Source: Anisakis pegreffii (taxonomy: Eukaryota > Nematoda > Chromadorea > Rhabditida > Anisakidae). From it: 64,000 bases of DNA. Positions within the stretch are counted from its first letter, which is position 1. Every line of letters starts with the position of its first letter. The stretch is taken from assembly GCA_035041965.1 (NCBI GenBank), contig JAPYMA010001609.1, positions 1-64,000 on the forward strand. Direction: 5' to 3'. This document shows positions 24,775-37,790 of the stretch, one piece after another. A model generated the notes under the pieces. It was given only the letters and a program-made list of their open reading frames with translations. It ran no database searches and was not told the origin of the DNA. Both the position numbers and the translations under genes were made by a program.

Positions 24775-25890
24775 CAATCATTCACATCGATTTGTCGAAT
24801 AAATAAACTCTGAAACATGCCACGCTCAACAAACAATCCACACAATTGCTCGTTCGAAAGCAAACCAAAAACGCGATTGAATAGGAAATCAATTAAAACT
24901 GACATCATTGCTAACGTACAAAGCAATCAGTCGCAAAGGAGAGACGAAGTTGGCAATGAAGTTGGCGATGAAAAGCAAATAGCAAATGATTTTGTGAATG
25001 CGAAATGGTGTGAAAGCAGGCAGCATCAACCGATTATGATAGCAATATTGATGTTGATATCAATGACGTACAGTTGATATTAATATCAAAAGAACAATTA
25101 CATTCGTGATATCCATTCATCATATTATACCAAATCGTTCCAAATTTAATCAACAAAAACTTCTAGTTTCATTGCAAAAATTCTGCAAACACACCACCGC
25201 AAAACATTCGTCGCTCACCTCAAATAAATTTTTTGAAAAAACAAAACGTTCTCAGAAATCGAACGGAAAACATGAAATTATTCCTCTGGCTCCCTATGTA
25301 AACATCATCCCATACACAGCATTGCTATATTGCACTGACATTTTGTTTCATGGTTCCGAAAGGAGTGTTCATGGAAAAAAGCTAAAATTCTATCAAAAAT
25401 GTCTGCCAGCTGTTCATCATTAAAAATTCTCATTATCAGTTGATAAATGGAATTGGCGTGAACATTTGATAGTCATATTTCAAGTCGTTGCACTGATTTC
25501 AACAACTTAATGATGAAAATATCACAATGGGATGAACATTAATTAACATCAACAATAGCAGAATAACTCCAGCTACGATTCACAATTAAGCCTAACAACG
25601 CAAAACCCCTCCCAAAATGAACCTCTGAACAAACGAATACATTCATAGTGTCTGTTTCAAGCGAGATACGATATGAAGTACACTAATGAAAGAAGCACTT
25701 CCTAACATTGATTATATCATCGAAAAGCTCGTATCAGAATTTGCAGTTTATTCACAATTTCATCCGAATCATAAAATCAATTCACTGTGACAAAATGTGT
25801 CGATAACCGATAATAAATAATCCAAAAAAGATTTGCTACCTTTTGACAAATTACTTCAACTACTGCAATTTTCTCAGAGATTACTGAAAA

Positions 25891-25907
25891 AGAAGAAGAA
25901 GAAGAAG
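25891..25907 (+). repeat. (AAG)n microsatellite
   Basis: About five AGA/GAA triplets are uninterrupted in otherwise unassigned sequence. Confidence 0.9.
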
Positions 25908-28900
25908 GATAGTCTTGAATGAATTGATGTCTGCTGCAGAATAATTCTGGCACCAAATAATGATATTTTGAGAAAATCGAAATGGAAACACGCAGTTTTT
26001 CATTCGTCCATTAACACATAAAAGAATCATCCACTACTGCAAAAAATTCAACATAGCATCCATCCTTTCTTAAGAATATTTTAAGAAATTGTGCACATTC
26101 ATTGGCAATGCAACAAAAACAATCAGATAAAAAAGTAAGACGGATCAAGCAGCAAACGAACGATGAATAAAATTGAAAATGGCATCAGATATCGCCGAAA
26201 ATTTGTACGAGAAACGAAAATAGTCCGAATATTCCCTCCTTTGTCACATTAATTACACAAAACAGTCAAATATCTCCCCCAAAAATTTGAAGAGAAGGGT
26301 AAATTTAACGCGATAATCTTGCAAATATATAACACCAGCTGATTCCAGCAGCTGATCAAAAATCTAAGCAAAGGTTTTTCAGCAAAAAACTGCCAGATTC
26401 AAGAGTTGATTTATAACGTTATCGATGGCAATTAACTCTACATGAAACAGTTTTGTTCGACACATTTAAGCACAGATGATTCAAAAGTCAGTCAGAGCAC
26501 CCATGGTTACTGGAAAGATGAATGATGCTGACTGTTGAAACGCATTAAGAAAATGTATTTGTTCAGAAACTGAACGAAGTTACTTTAGTTTGCAATTATA
26601 AGTCGTACGCTCTTTCCATAGGAGCAACTTCGGTTGTGAAACATGTTATCTCAAACGCTTCTTAATGCAAAATCATACAAGTTGTCATTTGGAAACTTAC
26701 TATTAATGCGAAATTGAAACTTCCATCAAATTTGGAATGAGAAGAATGCAAAGTAGACAAATTTTGTGCGATGTCGATAAGAATTTGAAAATAAAAATCA
26801 ATCCATTCAAACAGAAAAAAGAACGGAAGCAGGAACTTTAAACTATACAATGGAGTAAAACCGAAAATAAGACGGATCACTTCGATGAATTTATGATTCA
26901 TTCTTCTATTCGAATAACTGGTTTCAAGGATTTTGGAGAAGAGCTATTTTTTGGAACTGATGTCGATTCCATACGGCATTCTGTCGCATACGAAATGCTC
27001 ATAATTGCTCATTCTGTATTAATGCCGGGTGTAATTGTCAGTTGCTGCAAGGATCGCTCGAGAAAATTTTTCGTTTCAGGCAAAAGCCTTTTTCAAAGAT
27101 CAATATCACTTTGTCAATTAAGTATTGATTCACGGCCGCAATTGGTGTAATTCAATTGAATTTCAGTTGATGTTGCAGCTGTCAGACAACACATGATTTT
27201 TGCATAATCTCATTGCTTATGCACAGAAACGTTCGTGAATGAAATCAACCGCTCAGTTCGTCAGTCATAAAATGAGTGATGCAATCGTGTGCTCGTGAAG
27301 GAATATGTAAGTGATCGTCATGCAGTCAACAATGCAATCGTTCCTGTAATGAATTATGGAAATTTCTGATTATTTTACGGGATTCAGCGAAGTGGATCGA
27401 AATTTTCGGTAACACTGAAATGTTACAAATGGAAAATATGAAACTAGAAGTTGAATCTTATGCGAAATTCAAGTGAAACACAAACTTGAACGTTGAACAA
27501 ACGAATTTTCACGTCCGCACATTTTGAAATATGAGCATTTCGAGGTGCCTATCAAATTTCTTCTCACAATATCAATAGTCGAAATCAACCCATCCCTTCA
27601 TCATTGAGGTACAGCCCAGTTTCATTGCAAAGATTAACATACGTTGTGATCGGCATTGTGATCCAAAAAATCATCGTAATTGAGGAAGAACCGTCGAAAG
27701 AGCAACGAATAAAGATTTGAATGAAGGAAGAGGCAATATCGCGATAATATATTATCGATGAAATAAGCAATGAGCGACGTTTTGTTGAGTTGATACAATG
27801 TAGAGAAGTGATACGATACAATATGGAGGAGTCATATATAATTCAAAACCTTTTCGAAGATTAACAATAACTGAAGACGTTTGTGTGTATTGATTGGATA
27901 CGAACGAATGAAGTGCGATATGAATATGGCGTGGATGATAGCGTTTGGGAATATGAACATGAATGAGATTGTTTGTATGCGTACACCACTCATCAACTTA
28001 CGAAGATGAGCCTATTGATAGCGGCGATATGAAATTAGCAACAATAGCTCACTGCAACTGGCCATCAATCTCAGCGATATCAATCGCACGTCACACGCAA
28101 TATGAAAAAAGTGAACAACAATAAAACTATTTCACAACATACATCATATTACAACAATCAACACATCGCCTAATCAACTGCAAATTTCAGTTGAAGACGC
28201 TTAATCTGTTTCCGAGGCAAACCGTCATAACAATTGGAAAGATGAGCGCTTTGAAAAATGCTTGTTGTTACAATCCGTCCATCATCAGTCGCTATAAAGT
28301 CATTCGTTGATTTCCACTAACGTTTAGTTTTCTTTTTCCTCATGAAAATGCGTTTTCTTCGATCAATTAATCAGTCCCAAAAGGATTCACATAAATCCAC
28401 TGATTCAATCATTTCATCATTAATTCATTAGTGAAATGGATGGAAAAAATAAATCCATGTCATCCTATGAACGGCGATGCCTAAGGAAATGCATTCGTAT
28501 GGAACTTAACGGAAAAAAGATTTGAAAGGATTAGTGGAGAAAAAGATTTGAAAAAGAAATAAATGTCGAGGTTTTTTAGGCGATTAACGCCTTGAATCGT
28601 CTCGTTAGCGTTTGCTGAAATATCGAAATGGAGAATATTATGAAACGAGCGAATGCAGTGAATAAGCTCGCAGCAAATTCATTGTAACGCTAAATTAACT
28701 TTCACTGTGGCACTTAATTGCCAGTGTTAACGGTTGTTGCTCGAATATGCACTGATGGGGAATAATCCTCACAAAACTGAATCTGTCAAAGTCTTTCCCT
28801 TCAATGTTGAGGGATTTCTCAAAACGAGTTCCTCTCAGAGATGCAATTAAACGCGATTTTTTTTTCATTTGAATGCCTCTACATTTTTGGCCTATTGCAT

Positions 28901-29618
28901 TCTAAATGCTCTATAGAAATCAACAGCTCAGTGTAATTTAGATTGGTTTAAGTGTGATCCGCGGATGGATAGTGGGATGGATGGAGCCGTCGTTTCTTGT
29001 ACTAATTAATTTAGCTTGACCGGATGGCCATCTCCACATCCATTGCTCGAAAACATTGGTCGTTGATTAATCCTTCGACTCTTTCAGTTCGTAGTCATTC
29101 AGCGAAAGCGTCATAAATCAGCCAAATTTATCGCGTTCGTCTCACTGACAGCCAGCGAAGATGGTGAGGAAAGGATGGATATCCATTACGTATTCAACTG
29201 CTATTCTGAAAGAACTCAACAATGTAATGCACTGACTGGTTGGTGTGAAGTAGCTATGACGAAGCAGAACACTCTTAACTCGAATTGTGAATATTACGTT
29301 ACAGTTGAGATCAGATCGCAAAGCAATTCTTTGACAATTTAGAATTTTTAGCGAAGAAGAGAGGTGTAAGTGACTAAACTGAAATGAGCATTCCATTCTA
29401 TCAATTCTACCAATTTATAAGAAAGTGTACATTTCGATAAACTTAATATTTTTTCGTTTCTTTCTTTTGAATGTTCTTATTGGTGACTAATGAAAAGTTT
29501 CGTTGTTGCGATGCGCAAACAAACCGATCCGATGAAGAGAGCATTTGTTACTTACGGTGACAACACCCCAACTGTTGTTTTCACTCACTCATAACTTGAT
29601 TCACATCCCATCAAAGAG

Positions 29619-29635
29619 ACACACACACACACACA
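29619..29635 (+). repeat. (CA)n microsatellite
   Basis: About eight AC dinucleotides are followed by a short A run. Confidence 0.9.
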
Positions 29636-32600
29636 AAAAGCACGACGCATTCATTCTTTATTCATGAGCGCTTTTCAGCAAATACAAGAGCATTCATGCA
29701 TCATCGCAGGATGTTTTTTTTTTGGTAAGTACTCCTAGTCTTTCGCTTCCCTTTTCAGCCCAACAAAAAAAGAACCGAAAAGGAGAGACCGACATGAGAA
29801 ATTGAAAGGGATAAAATGATGGCTGGCTACTTACTATGGCATCACTTAATGGATCTGCAAATTGACCAACAAACTGACAGTCAATCGAAAATCAAGCAAA
29901 AGAAAGAAGAAATCATTTGTTCGAATCATTTATGACTCATCGTTGTTGCCCTTGAATGGAATCCGTCCGCATAAGTCAGGATCGAAAATTTTTTCACTTG
30001 TGAACATCAGATTTAAGACGTAAATAAACGTTGGTTTGGCAATTGAACATTTGCACAAAAAGTTCAACGTGACCGTAAGCGTTTGAAGCGGATTATCACA
30101 TAAAGCGATAAAGATTTGAGCAATCGACGGTACGGGTGGGATCTGACTTGAAATTATAGCGGATCATTAGAGATTGATAACATATTACTGCGTCAGAGTA
30201 TTGGTGTTATTGAATAAGCCGACTTGACGGATAGCAAATGCGGTGCTGCTGTCACTGACGTGAGATATTGCTGATATGAAAGTGGATTGTGTTGTGTGTA
30301 TTTATCGGCGGATGAAAGCGCTACCGACTTGGGATTTATTGATAACAGAATTTGTTCATAATGGACACAATTAAAAACTGTATGGTAGGTTTGAATTATG
30401 GATGTGGATTATCGCTTCTTATTGATGCGAAACTATTAAATCTGAAAAAAAAGAACGAGAATTTGAGCACTCAAACGTAAACGCAATAAGTTTCAAACTT
30501 GAAATCAAATCGTGCATCTTTAGCTCAGATCAAGAAATAACAATCATTTTTAGGCATTCCATATTGATCGACGTGAGTGACGAGTTTCGGATGAAAATTT
30601 TCGATGTTGTAATAATATGAGCGATATACAAAAAGAAATTCCCAGTATTTTAGTATTCACAAGGACATTACGACGAAATGTGAACAATTGCAGCAGTTAC
30701 AGTTTGTTTTTATGAAGGAACAATCAAATTGATGCGTGATTAGGCTTGTCAAGTAGTCTTCGAACAATACGGGGGGATGAGGGACGGGGAGTTTGAAAAT
30801 ATATTTGAATTTGATTGATTACGGTTGAACGGCTTAGATTAATGTTGTCCATCTCCTAAATCAATTACAAGTTTCTCTATGAATTTAGTAGCATACGAAG
30901 TTTGATCATTATAAAGCTATCGATTGTGATCATAATGACAGCTGATTAAAATCGTAATAAGATTGATACGTTATCGCTGATAATATCTGCTGTATGAAAT
31001 AGTCATGAAATTCTAAAAATTATGAAATATGACTAAGCAAGTAATGAAGCATAAGATCAGGGTGGAATATGGTCATAAACATCTCTCACGGAACTAACGT
31101 TTCAATGAGGCATCGTTACGAGTGCGAAAGGACCTGATTTGCAGGTATTTCAACAAATTTGGAACCTTGTACGATTAGAGCAGCAGCACAACACCACAGC
31201 AATGGAATGCTCACGATCAGTATAATTACGTTCAAACTTTTGCAATGCAAAAAATTTGAATTCAAATGAACGATGAGAGCAAATTGCGCATGTTCTCAAG
31301 TAATAGTCAACCAGTTTACACCTGATGAAAAGCTACGTTGTTAGAAACTAGTTGAGATTGTTATTTGTCCTTTCTAACTTGTCCGTCACGTCATACAATG
31401 CTCTGTGTTCGATTAACATCCTTATTTACGAAAAGTATTTCTTCATTACACTTGGTATCTGCAAGTGAAACTACTGATTGTCATCCTCATCACCAGCATT
31501 CAGTTGAAAGGTGTATTCCTATAATGAATTCGTTTCACGTAAATGATCAATGAGTTGCAATTAATCTCATAAATTACATGTTTCTCCTAACTGTAAGAAA
31601 AAATCGGATTCATCCGACTGAACAGAATACACGTTTGCAAAATCTTGATTAAAGACTTTGGAGCACGTCTGAATGCAAAAAAAAATAAATAGGTTTGTGA
31701 GATTTTCTCTAATGAAATAAATTCTATGACCCAGCACTAACCCCAATAACGGTCAAAAAAGTGATGAATATTTCCAGATGCTCAATTAAAGATATGAACA
31801 GCATCCAATGAAGTGATTCTACATGGTGTTTGCATATGGTGTGGATGGATGTTTCAATTGAATCGAGGCGATGTTAGTTCGATCATATTCGAACTGCGCA
31901 TTATTAGTTTAATTGCGTTGAGTTAGTCATCTCGCTATCGCCATACGTAAACGAGCGAGTGTTCATCACATACAAGCATCGTTAATGGGCAAAAACGACG
32001 AACAGAAAGTAAGAAAGAGCCTTTCTCCTCAATGTTGTCCTTGAAATTGCTTGGATTGTGGACATTCCGAAGATCAGAGGATGTTTCAATGATGAAATCA
32101 ATCATCTTATCGTTTTAATCGTATACTGAGAAGTGTTGATGGAGAAACATCACCTTATTATTTACAGCCAGTGGAAATATAACCTCGCTAACGGATTGCA
32201 TGAGTATGGCGTTAACAATATTACTCAGGAACATAACAGTTATCACGCATCGTGCTATGTTTGCTTATCACTTAAAGTGAACGAATGGCTTGACGTGATT
32301 ACCAGTGATGTTTACTTTGATAATTTTACTGCCCGATGATACCTTTCAATTCTTACACTTTCTTGAATGTAACAACAACAAATTGTTCCAGCTGTTGTTC
32401 CGCATGAGAATGGAAATTTTTTCGCTTCACTTCCTGCTCACCACATTCTTTTCTGTCAGCAGAACGAATTCAGCAGAGAACAATTACAACGCCTCATTAG
32501 TGGTTGTTTTTTGAGGATCGCTGATAACGATAACTGCGTGTGAAAGTCAAAAGTTTCAAACATATTTGTTTATTGTGCCTGCACGACTACAGAGAACATA

Positions 32601-32994
32601 AAATTCGAACAGAAAAATCGCAGCAATAATAAATAATTCCAAAATATTCATAATAATAATCGTAAATCATAATTAGGCGATAATAATCATAAAGTTACAC
32701 GAAAGCGATATTTTCAGTGTGAGCGATCATACGAATACTGACATTACGACACGATTCATTCATTTACCAATGTTCATCTAACCGAAATTCTCCGACGACC
32801 TATTTTCGAGGCGAAGAATAACGTAGGAATCCAAAACACTTGTTGAATGAGGTATTTTGAGATTAAGTACTAAAAGAGAACGCATAGCTGGAATGTGATT
32901 CCCAATGAATCAATTGAAGTATTTAAAAGTAAACCACAATTCATGACTGCAGAAACAAACGAACTATCGAGAATTGTTCAAATAAGCTGCTGCT

Positions 32995-35502
32995 TCAAAG
33001 TACCGTATCCTCAATAATTAGTTGTTTCGGGTGTCCGTGATCGACAGCATGCTCAATGGCTTTCGAATAGTCCTGCATTCCCCATTTATCCATGTCTGGT
33101 GATTTAAGGCGATTTTGCTTGTAAAGTTCCTGGAAAGCCAAGTACTTGAAGGCATTCTCATAACAAAATCATTGAAAATCTCAGCTCAAACGCTTCAATT
33201 CGAAAGACCAACGAATTCAAAAAATGAACTGACTACACGGAAAAATGCTCAAGAACTGAGAAGTTCGAGCCTCAAAGATTAGTTTGCAGTGGAATGCTGT
33301 TGATGAACAGAAAACAAGGCCGTAAGAATTACAGATTCGTTAAAATTCTCCTCTCAAATGCGCCAACTCTTCAAATGAAGAAAGAAGAGTACCTGTAAAT
33401 CATGGAAGATCTGATCACATTTTGTTGCATTCTCTGGATTATTGTAGAAATTCATTATTGCAAATCCCCGCGCTATGATATCATTGAAGATAAATGAAGA
33501 TGTTGAAAATTGAGCATTTTCGCCAGACATTTCACCTGCAAGATTGAAATATTTGATGGAAAATGACTAAGCTATTCCATGAAGATTGCATGAAAACTGG
33601 AAACCAACCATACGAGACAACTGTTCCACCACGTTCGAGCGCCGATGCTACAACGAGCGCCGATCTGCCACCAACCCCGTTGAGTGCTAATTTAACAGGC
33701 TCATACAAATTCTTCAACACATCCTTACGATTCTTCATAAATTCAGTCTCTGTTAAAACATAATCACCGCCAAGTTCGGTTAGTTCTCTGATTTTCTTGT
33801 TCACTTCGCCGCGATCTCGAATCAAATTCAGTGTCCTGAATCCCCATACTGAAAGCATTTTAATTGTAATATTTTATAACGAAGAAAAATGTTCGAAGGA
33901 ATGAATGCACAATCAAAAAAATTCTTCTCATTTCGGCAACTCAATGATTTATAAAGCAATTGCTGTTTTCATCTCATATTCACATGAATTTGATCTGAAA
34001 CAAAAAATGCCCACAGCGGATGTGAAACAATTTCCATAGAAAAATAAACGTTAAGAAGAGATAAGAATAAACTGGTTTTTAACAAATTGCACTGATCAGA
34101 GTATTTGATGACAAGAAACAAAGAAGGTTTCAGACGAACTTTTCGCCAATTGTATAACATATTGTCCAACCGATGAATGTGCACAATTTTGAATTATATA
34201 ATCACCACCGCGCAACTTCACGAACTCTCTCAGTAAGCAATACGCTGTTGGTGGATTGATGAGGAGCGTAGATGCGAATTCCTGCAGTAGATTTGGTAAC
34301 GAAAAGGAATGATGCTTTTTTCCACTAGCTATTTTCGGATTTATTCAGAAGTTTCAGCGACGAATCGTGAAACAATTGCTGGGAACGGATGAGTTCGTAT
34401 GCAGTGAATATTTTTGAAAGATTCAGTCGTAATGAATGGCTCGGATTTTGTTCCCGTATGGTGGACAAACAATAGAAGAAATAGAAAATAAGGAGACTAT
34501 TGAACATACGATCTTTATTTTTTTATCAATCGTTCTCAATTCATCAGCTTTCAAGATTGCATAATTTGTCCATGTTGGATGTTTTATTGTAAGTGGTATA
34601 ACATGTGCACCAACAGCCAGTCTTTTCACGTTTGATCCAATCTAAAATTGATGAGGCAATTATCAGTTGATTTTGGGGTAACTGAATGGAAAGTGGACGA
34701 TCTGAGTATGATGACTGAACTATGGTGGTAGGCAAATTAAGCGTATTTCACAGGTAATAGTAAGGATTGTATGTGTTAATTGAATTTGGTCAGTTCGATC
34801 AATTATCATTGCTCATATCTGGAGATAGAGTGGCTCTCGATAACAGCATATGCAGTAAGTTTGACAATCGCAACGCTGGTCATCCAGCTCACTGGAATCG
34901 CATTCTCACCCAGTTTAAGCGAGAACTCGAAACAACGAATATGCCAACCTTTTCAACCACTCCAAGCCCCTCAGAGCCACCGATACACGGAGGCGGAGCG
35001 ATACTCGGATATCTACCATTGATTATGCCAATGTCTAGTGGATCGATAGGTGTTGAAACCCATCTGACGAGTACTTCATTGCCATGAACGTTATCAGGAA
35101 CTGTTTGTTGGACGAGTTTTAGTACCTGGAACGGTAGTTCTTCGTTTACGCAGGTCACTTTCAAATGGTCATCGACAGTGGGACTTTTTCAAATTTTGAA
35201 CTTCGCGAAAATAATGGTGTGGTGTTGTATTAGGATCGACGATGTTCGATCGGCACATTTATCTAACAATAAATCATTCTTCAGTTCGTTCTTAATCAGG
35301 GTTGGATTAGAGGTGAAATCGAACCCAGGAGCCCTCGAGTGCACTAGGTAAGGTCAGAGGACTGGCTCTTCACAGTATTTTTGCTGTCATGTTCACATAG
35401 GTAAACAGAGCTATCAACGTCATATTATAGCGTAAATCACTAATAACTCACATGACGTGGATCTCCGTAACGGATGTACTGGAGAGCTTTGCAGACTGGC
35501 AT
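32995..35502 (-). CDS. Trans-2-enoyl-CoA reductase (MECR-like), copy A
   Basis: MECR is a medium-chain dehydrogenase/reductase that performs the last NADPH-dependent step of mitochondrial type II fatty-acid synthesis, which supplies octanoate for lipoate. The seven exons are 35502-35452, 35125-34949, 34641-34510, 34281-34140, 33848-33609, 33535-33393 and 33129-32995, giving 339 residues. Seen: substrate-side tyrosine Y56 in INGRYPS; CIGGSEGLGVVEK; the cofactor-binding stretch QNCAHSSVGQYVIQ; and LALNGVGG. This is the most diverged of the three tandem copies, with one codon fewer in exon 2 and a shorter last exon ending IIEDTVL. Exon boundaries and phases match copies B and C. No mitochondrial presequence is visible before MPVCKALQYIRYGDP. 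An acceptor (gctttcag) lies nine bases upstream of the ATG. Confidence 0.93.
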
Positions 35503-37790
35503 ATTGGTTCACTGAAAGCGTCAATCCTGAAACAATCTAGCGACGAATCACGCAATACCTTAATGGGTTTCACCCAACTGATGTTTTTGACGTGAAATTA
35601 CCGCGAAATTGCAACGCACCAAAATATTCTAACTTCAATATGAAATGTGAGGATTGAGTATTTGGTAATGCACAAAAAGACACTTGGCGTAATTTGGCAT
35701 GCAATTTCTGTTGAAAATACCATCGGAAATGCATTAATTTAAAACGGATCAATCATATTGTCACTTTTGAGTGCTTTTACAATCAACCTGCTGAAAGGAA
35801 AGAATCTGCAAAGTTCTCTATTCCATCAAAGTCTCAGCAGTTTCAATTCTGATGTTTAAAGCAATTGTGCACTGGGACGAACGGATTCAGAATAGATGCG
35901 ACTGCTGAATAAGCTAACAGATTGAATTTATCACTTCTATGCGATAAAAATGACGCTGACAGTTATATTTAGTGAGGTAACTAAAAAAATACGTACTGTT
36001 GTATTCCTTTCGTGCACTCACTGCCGAAAGCTATATGTCAAGTACCAAAACAAAACAATATGAAAACGATTTCTTATCACTGAAACACTTTGCAGTGCAC
36101 ACCACTCTCACATGCACTATCACATGAATACAACCAATGTCTATTGAGAATGCTTGTTTAAATTTCTTCATGCAATTAATATTGCGAAATCAGTCAATAA
36201 CGATGAAATGCAATGGTCGTGGATGTAGCGATGACAAGAGTAACCGACTGATACTATGCTGGACGTGGTAGAATTAGGAAATGCAAACAAGTGCAATGCG
36301 GTTACATGAGACTTGTTCGTTGTCGAAAAAAACTATCCATCAAAATCAACTCTATTTCCATACGTTCAATAAACAATGAAAATGAACACAGAGCCGTTCT
36401 TCACAGATCGCACAGTAGCCACTGGCACACTTCATTTCGAAAATGAATTTATTGCTTAGAACCATTCAGATATATGAGACTCAATTTAACCACCCACAGA
36501 ATGTCATCTATTCTAGAGCCATACTAAAAACCGAACTTGAAAAGAGATAAATAAACCATACAAGTGATAAGAGTCATAACTCTAACGCAAAACTGATTGA
36601 GAAATTAGGAAATATAATCAGTAAATAAGCAAAGATCTTTGCAAAAAACAAGATGAAACTCCGGATCTCAATTGTTGTTGAATACTAAAGTAATAGTCAT
36701 AGGAATCAGTTCATGAATTAAACGTTAGCCAATGAAACGCAGAAAAACTGTCCACTATAAATTTTGTGAACAGATCGATGGAAATGATATGCGCAATCGA
36801 CTGCTGCATGCACTAAAAACAATCTCGACTTTCAATCATTTTCATGAATGACTGTCATCACAAAAAATATCAGAAATCATATCGATCGTTTCCATAGATA
36901 TCACTATTACCATCAAATGTTTGTTTCGTTTTCAGAACGCCACAATTCGATCGTCACGTTGAATCAACTCGAGAATCCTTCTGAAGACTGAATCGGCAGA
37001 GAATTTTGTTGCGCTACAGGCCAGTATTACCATCACGAGATTGCAACTCACGTGAAAATTCGTTCCATGACTGATATGCATTAAAATCTTGCCTTTGTAC
37101 CTCAGTCAGACGACTAGTTTGAATTCAGTCAAAGAAAACTTGTAATGGAGAGACACAAAATTCTCGAAAAATTTCAAACTCACCGCTAACTTCCAATCGT
37201 GAAAACTAGTAAACTAACAGTGCATTTTTTCAGATGATAACACGAGGAAAACAAATATTTGTACGTTTGAAAAGCATTTATCACTGCAACACTACTAGTT
37301 GTTTGCTGATAATTCTTGCATTGAAGGACCAGCAGCAACAGTTCAAAAAAGAGAGGCGAACATGAATCGGAAATGACAGCGAGTAAATATTTCTAGGAAT
37401 AAATTAGATGACAAACAGCAACGAATGCCACTGAATGCGAGAAAGGCGAACAAGAAAGAATACGAAAACAAGTTCAAATGATTGATTTATTAACAGTGTC
37501 ACATCGAACTGTTGAAATATCTCAGAATTTATGTCACTTTCGATGATTTCAAAGAATCACCGATGAGTTAACACAAAATCGTTTCCCCAAGAGTCGTAAA
37601 ATTTTCAGTTCCACTTTTTGATGTTGGGAGCAATGTCCGATTTCGATTTATCAAGTCGTCTGTCTGGTCGCCAATCAAATTACACTCCAATCAGATTATT
37701 GTCATTTTTTATCAGAATTTAGCCTGACTTCAAATAAAACGATCGAATACAATCAATACCAACAAGGATCACATCGTTCAATGAATCTGC
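35503..37790. other. Spacer between MECR copies A and B
   Basis: About 2.3 kb of AT-rich sequence separates the start of copy A from the stop of copy B. I see no exon, RNA gene or clear repeat. It presumably carries the promoter of copy A and the 3' end of copy B. Confidence 0.45.

Larger units (their letters stand above)
24775..32994. other. Large unassigned intergenic region
   Basis: About 8 kb in which I see no gene that I can support. Open frames on both strands are short and lack splice context or family motifs. Minor features are an AAG run (25891-25907), a CA run (29619-29635) and many poly-A/T tracts. Unrecognised small genes, non-coding RNAs or regulatory elements for the flanking genes cannot be excluded. 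Confidence 0.4.

Noticed and set aside
35290..35385. 'gaaatcgaacccaggagccc' resembles the complement of a tRNA B box
   Set aside because: I could not pair acceptor, D or anticodon stems around it, and it lies within intron 1 of MECR copy A. It may be a worn tRNA-derived repeat, but a tRNA call is not supported.
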